From Amycolatopsis rhizosphaerae (GTDB taxonomy: Bacteria; Actinomycetota; Actinomycetes; Mycobacteriales; Pseudonocardiaceae), in the NCBI RefSeq assembly GCF_007713715.1, contig NZ_VJWX01000019.1:1-33272 (forward strand): a stretch of DNA of 33,272 nt. Reading direction: 5' to 3'. The number at the start of each line of letters is the position of its first letter. Positions within the stretch are counted from its first letter, which is position 1. Below are positions 30,439 through 33,272 of this stretch, piece after piece. The position numbers and the translations under genes are program-made. The notes under the pieces were generated by a model. It did no database searches and was not told the origin of the DNA. It saw nothing but the letters and a program-made list of their open reading frames with translations.

Positions 30439-30493
30439 GAGGTGATCTCCGAAGCGGTGCCGGGTCCAGGGCAGAGCCCTGGCCGCCGGAGGC
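30439..30493. repeat. Diverged repeat unit (long copy) with hairpin
   Basis: Long copy of the element at 29085-29121. It contains CCAGGGC-AGA-GCCCTGG (30466-30482), a perfect 7-bp stem with a 3-base loop, followed by CCGCCGGAGGC. It precedes the minus-strand gene at 29947-30411. Similar hairpins are frequent between genes of actinomycete plasmids and integrated elements (recollection). Confidence 0.65.
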
Positions 30494-30590
30494 TCTAGTT
30501 GTCTTGCACCTCGCGCGAAGTGCCGGTCGAAGGTCCTGAGATCACGATCCGCCCGGTGGGCACCCGTCGTGTGGTGGCGGGTGGTTCCCG

Positions 30591-30893
30591 ATGAGCCGCG
30601 ACGTGCTTATCACCGGCCTGACCCCAGTTCAGGCTGACGGGTTGGCCCGCATCGCGTGCGGAGCCGACCACCTTCGCGCCGAGGTTCCGCATGTGCCGGT
30701 AGGCCGGTCGGCATCCGTACGGCGGGACCGCGCGTTGTGGGTGCAATGCGCGTGCACCGCGCTGGTCGCGCTCGGCGCGGCGTACGCCTCTTACCGGCAC
30801 GGTCGCGAGTTCGCGTTGCGGTTCGGTGCCGATGAGGCGACGGCGGCGATCTGGCCGTTGATCGTGGACGGGATCCTGACGACGGCCACGGTC
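30591..30893 (+). pseudogene. Truncated DUF2637 (conjugative-element membrane protein) gene
   Basis: From ATG 30591 the frame encodes an N-terminal part and then VQCACTALVALGAAYASYRH, GREFALRFGADEATAAIWPL and IVDGILTTATV. That is the DUF2637 signature found in proteins of actinomycete plasmids and integrative conjugative elements. After Val101 the frame leaves the family: it becomes the antisense of the fragment at 30891-31022. The rest of DUF2637 (further membrane helices and C-terminal domain) is missing. A short frame upstream (30520-30594) overlaps its start in ATGA and may be the tail of a former operon partner. The remnant supports a past mobile element here. Confidence 0.75.
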
Positions 30894-31022
30894 GATCAGA
30901 GCCTTCTCGATATCGAAGTTGCCGAAGGTCAGGGACTCGAAGACCCCGTCGGGACCACCCTCCGCGACAGCAGGGGCAGCTTTGGCGTCCGGTGCCACGA
31001 AGAACTTGATGACGATGCTCAC
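30891..31022 (-). pseudogene. N-terminal fragment of an unnamed actinobacterial protein
   Basis: From GTG 31022 the frame reads MSIVIKFFVAPDAKAAPAVA, then EGGPDGVFESLTFGNFDIEK and ALID. I recognise this as the start of a family of unnamed actinobacterial proteins that continue for about 100 more residues beginning with a WESI-like segment. Here the family sequence stops at about 30891 and the frame continues as the antisense of the DUF2637 fragment. Two unrelated genes have thus lost their 3' parts and been joined tail to tail. It is probably not functional. Confidence 0.6.
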
Positions 31023-31118
31023 CGGGGCATAGTGCCTGTTCCACCGGGCCCGGTCTACCTGCCAGCGGCCAGCAGAAGCCGACCTACCGATCCGAGGTGC
31101 TGTCCGCCCACAGGCCAA

Positions 31119-31137
31119 GATCAAGATCTACAGCTGG
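31119..31137. repeat. 19-bp motif flanking the two-component operon (left copy)
   Basis: GATCAAGATCTACAGCTGG matches 33105-33123 at 17 of 19 positions. It lies 71 bases upstream of the histidine kinase start and is followed by GTACTAGG. It may be a response-regulator binding site. Confidence 0.5.
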
Positions 31138-31208
31138 TACTAGGTTCACCATGAGATCGGGTACAGGTTTCATGGCAGCGTCCTCCTGCAGTGCCCTAGC
31201 GTCGTGCC

Positions 31209-32453
31209 ATGACGATTCCGGCTGGACTGAGACGCACAGTCCTCCGGGCGCGGCGGGACACCGGCTTTCTTGCCGCTGGTGTGCTGCCGCACCTGGCGCT
31301 GGTGCCCGTGTGGGCCTGGGCGGCGACGACTACCGACAGGACGGGGAACTGGCTCCTTACGGTTTCCATGTCGGCCGCCCTGGTCCTGCTCGGCGCCCCG
31401 GTGCTGACGGCCGTTCAGCGGGCTCGCTACCGGGTGCTCATCGGTGTGGACGTCCCCCGGCTCACCCCCACCGCGCCGGAACAACGGACGTGGGCCTCGA
31501 CCGCCCGATGGCTCGCGGCGACGCAGCCTTGGCGCAAGATCGGCTACCACCTCCTGCTGGGCCCGCTGCTCGCGCTGCTGGAGCTGCTGGTGCTCGCGGT
31601 GGCAGCGGGGTGCCTGGCGGGCGTCATCGCCTACGCCTGGTCATGGGCGCTGCCAACCGGAATCCGCCAGGACTGGTTCGGCTACCTGACCCAGCTGCCG
31701 GCTTACACAGCGGCTGGACTCCTCCTCCTGTGCGCCCTGCCCTGGACCGCGCGGGCAGTAGCCCGGGCCGAGGCGCGGCTGGCGTTGGGCCTGCTCGGGC
31801 CCAGCCGGGCGCGGCGGCTCCAGGAGCGGGTCGATCAGCTGGCCGTGAGCCGGACCGACTTGATCGAGGCCGTCGACGCGGAGCGCCGCCGGATCGAGCG
31901 CGACCTGCACGACGGCACCCAGCAGCGGTTGGTGTCTCTCGCGGTCAACCTGGGTCTGGCCATTGCCACCCGCCCGGACCTGCCGAGTGATGCCCGCGAG
32001 GTGATCGCGAGAGCGCACCTGGAGGCGAAGGAGGCGATCGCCGAACTCAATGACCTGGTGCGGGGGCTGCACCCGGCCGTGCTCGAAGACCGAGGTCTGG
32101 ACGCGGCGTTGTCCGGGCTGGCTGCCCGCACGCCCCTGCCGGTGCGGCTGCGGGTCAATCTGGAGGAGCGGTTGGCGCCCAACGTGGAGTCAGTCGCGTA
32201 CTTCGTGATCTCTGAGGCGCTGACCAATGCAACGAAGCACGCCAACGCGATGCGTGCAGAGGTGATAGTCCGTCAGGTCGGCGACGTGCTGCGAGTGCGC
32301 GTTACCGACGACGGGCTGGGCGGTGCCGACGCCGCCGGCACGGGGCTGACCGGGCTGGCCAAGCGGGTCGGCTCCCTCGACGGGACCTTCCACGTCAGCA
32401 GCCCCGTTGGCGGGCCCACCACCATCACCGCGGAGCTGCCGTGCGCGCGGTGA
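31209..32453 (+). CDS. Sensor histidine kinase, NarL/DesK type (HisKA_3)
   Basis: A 414-residue membrane kinase. Four or five hydrophobic segments (about 20-40, 49-68, 112-147 and 160-180) form the sensor part, resembling the actinobacterial multi-pass 'Sensor' domain with no large extracellular loop. The dimerisation helix has ERRRIERDLHDGTQQRLVSL with phospho-acceptor His234. The ATPase domain shows the N-box SEALTNATKHANA, the G1 box VTDDGLGG, and GTGLTGLAKRVGSLDG. The signal is unknown, probably something in or near the membrane. ATG 31209 is preceded by TAGCGT, which could be the -10 of a leaderless message. Its stop lies inside the start of the response regulator gene. Confidence 0.92.
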   Translation: MTIPAGLRRTVLRARRDTGFLAAGVLPHLALVPVWAWAATTTDRTGNWLLTVSMSAALVLLGAPVLTAVQRARYRVLIGVDVPRLTPTAPEQRTWASTARWLAATQPWRKIGYHLLLGPLLALLELLVLAVAAGCLAGVIAYAWSWALPTGIRQDWFGYLTQLPAYTAAGLLLLCALPWTARAVARAEARLALGLLGPSRARRLQERVDQLAVSRTDLIEAVDAERRRIERDLHDGTQQRLVSLAVNLGLAIATRPDLPSDAREVIARAHLEAKEAIAELNDLVRGLHPAVLEDRGLDAALSGLAARTPLPVRLRVNLEERLAPNVESVAYFVISEALTNATKHANAMRAEVIVRQVGDVLRVRVTDDGLGGADAAGTGLTGLAKRVGSLDGTFHVSSPVGGPTTITAELPCAR

Positions 32454-33091
32454 TCGCCGAGGATTCGGTGTTGTTGCGGGTCGGCCTGAGCAAGGTGCTG
32501 GAGATGGGCGGGTTCCAGGTCGCCGCGGAAGCCGGCGACGCGGAGGGGCTGTTGGCGGCAGTGGCGGAGCACCGGCCCGAACTCGCCTTGATCGACGTCC
32601 GGATGCCGCCCGGCTTCACCGACGAGGGGGTGCGGGCGGCGATGGAGATCCGTCGGCGCTGGCCGGGGACGCCGGTGGTGCTGCTTTCGCAGTACGTGGA
32701 GGAACGGTACGCGGCTGATCTGCTGTCTGCGAACACCAGCGGTGTGGGCTACCTGCTCAAACAGCGGGTTGCCGATGTCGCCGACTTCGTGGCGGCGGTC
32801 CGGCGAGTGGCGGACGGGGGCACGGCCCTGGACCCGCAGGTCGTCGCCCAGTTGCTGCTGCGGCGCGACAGCGACCCGCTCGCGCGGCTGACCCCCCGCG
32901 AACGGGAGGTGCTCGGCCTGATGGCCGAGGGGCGCTCCAATGCCGGCATCGCGCAGGCGCTGGTGGTCAGCGAGAGCGCCGTGGCGAAGCACATCAACAA
33001 CATCTTCGCCAAGCTTGACCTGCCCGTGGTCGACGCGGACCACCGCCGCGTCCTGGCCGTGCTGCGGTTCCTCGGAGCGTCCCGGGCCTGA
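32441..33091 (+). CDS. NarL/LuxR-type response regulator
   Basis: A 216-residue two-domain regulator. The receiver domain begins MRAVIAEDSVLLRVGL with acidic residues Glu7-Asp8, the phospho-acceptor Asp52 in ALIDVRMPPG, and the conserved Lys in GYLLKQRV. The C-terminal LuxR helix-turn-helix is LTPREREVLGLMAEG, then RSNAGIAQALVVSESAVAKH and INNIFAKL. The GTG at 32441 gives the family N-terminus and overlaps the kinase gene by 13 bases; a GTG at 32450 would give a GTGA overlap but trims the first strand. It is the partner of the kinase. Its targets may lie past the right edge, where a 26-bp hairpin/dyad stands 25 bases after its stop. Confidence 0.93.
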   Translation: MRAVIAEDSVLLRVGLSKVLEMGGFQVAAEAGDAEGLLAAVAEHRPELALIDVRMPPGFTDEGVRAAMEIRRRWPGTPVVLLSQYVEERYAADLLSANTSGVGYLLKQRVADVADFVAAVRRVADGGTALDPQVVAQLLLRRDSDPLARLTPREREVLGLMAEGRSNAGIAQALVVSESAVAKHINNIFAKLDLPVVDADHRRVLAVLRFLGASRA

Positions 33092-33104
33092 CCTTCCCAT
33101 CCGT

Positions 33105-33123
33105 GATCACGATCTACGGCTGG
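33105..33123. repeat. 19-bp motif flanking the two-component operon (right copy)
   Basis: GATCACGATCTACGGCTGG is the second copy of the motif at 31119-31137 and runs into the 26-bp dyad at 33117-33142. Confidence 0.5.
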
Positions 33124-33142
33124 AGTACTGGTACTCCAGCCG
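33117..33142. promoter_or_regulatory. 26-bp perfect dyad after the response regulator
   Basis: CGGCTGGAGTAC and GTACTCCAGCCG are 12-bp arms separated by TG. A 2-base loop is too tight for an ideal terminator, so a protein-binding operator is at least as likely. The left copy of the flanking motif carries a partial match (CAGCTGGTACT). Candidate site for the NarL-type regulator, or a terminator of its operon. Confidence 0.55.
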
Positions 33143-33272
33143 CACTTTCAGGTTTGGAGTCTGCGCTGGTAGTGGCTGGTTCGGGCGCGGATGCGGAAGG
33201 TGTACCCACCACCACCATCAAGTCGGATAGGAGCGCTACTGCCTCGGGCGCGCGCGAACGACATGCTGATGT
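33143..33272. other. Right-edge region, no gene assigned
   Basis: The last 130 bases hold no convincing reading frame. A promoter or 5' end of a target gene of the two-component system may begin here and continue past the window. Confidence 0.3.

Noticed and set aside
30495-31124. 209-codon minus-strand open frame as a single gene
   Set aside because: Only its first third reads like a protein family; the rest is antisense to the DUF2637 fragment, so it is treated as a broken fragment.
1-33272. CRISPR arrays, tRNA or rRNA genes, intact transposase
   Set aside because: No regular spacer-repeat pattern, no cloverleaf-like conserved tRNA segments and no transposase-like frame were found by eye; a tRNAscan run would settle the tRNA point.

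Overview
The window is high-GC actinobacterial chromosome, most likely Amycolatopsis or another member of the Pseudonocardiaceae. The evidence is the strong GC bias at third codon positions, frequent GTG and apparently leaderless starts, a homologue of the mycothiol-dependent nitroreductase Rv2466c, an F420-type luciferase-like oxidoreductase, many paired regulator/target genes, and short intergenic palindromes of the GTGAAGGG-N-CCCTTCAC type. The genus is an inference from gene style. No rRNA, tRNA, CRISPR array or intact insertion sequence was seen.

Positions 1-9.4 kb hold small catabolic, resistance and secreted-protein modules. A crotonase-fold protein and an acyl-CoA synthetase are translationally coupled and divergent from a TetR regulator, with a perfect 18-bp operator over both -35 boxes. 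An MFS exporter is divergent from a MerR regulator across a 22-bp dyad inside a 19-bp promoter spacer. An atypical SDR lacking the YxxxK tyrosine follows, divergent from a MarR gene that forms an operon with a haloalkane dehalogenase-type hydrolase. Next come a secreted HNH-like protein, a secreted beta-lactamase-fold protein and a GH114-type lipoprotein.

Positions 9.4-17 kb centre on a five-gene operon: MGDG-synthase-like glycosyltransferase, NodB polysaccharide deacetylase, BlaI repressor, M56 (BlaR1-type) membrane protease and MFS exporter. The first four genes overlap by 4 bp each, and a 20-bp TGTA/TACA dyad lies directly upstream. This reads as an envelope-glycolipid unit controlled by a protease-repressor pair. 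A Gfo/Idh/MocA oxidoreductase, a STAS protein, an inositol-monophosphatase-family enzyme and an orphan membrane protein flank it.

Positions 17-24.5 kb hold an LLM oxidoreductase and an NAD(P)-binding reductase divergent from an HxlR regulator, a stand-alone argS, and an MFS exporter coupled to a Rv2466c-like protein divergent from a MocR regulator.

Positions 24.5-31.2 kb differ in character. Base composition is lower in GC. Two adjacent genes (24764 and 25543) encode distant paralogues of unknown function. An aldo/keto reductase follows, whose promoter sits inside a 46-bp dyad. Then comes a stretch of broken genes: a DUF2199 gene with a one-base frameshift, the two halves of one protein in opposite orientations meeting at about 28880, and a DUF2637 (conjugative-element) fragment joined tail-to-tail to another gene fragment at about 30892. 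This looks like the worn remnant of an integrated element. The window closes with a NarL-type two-component system (31209-33091) bracketed by two copies of a 19-bp motif, the second leading into a 26-bp hairpin.
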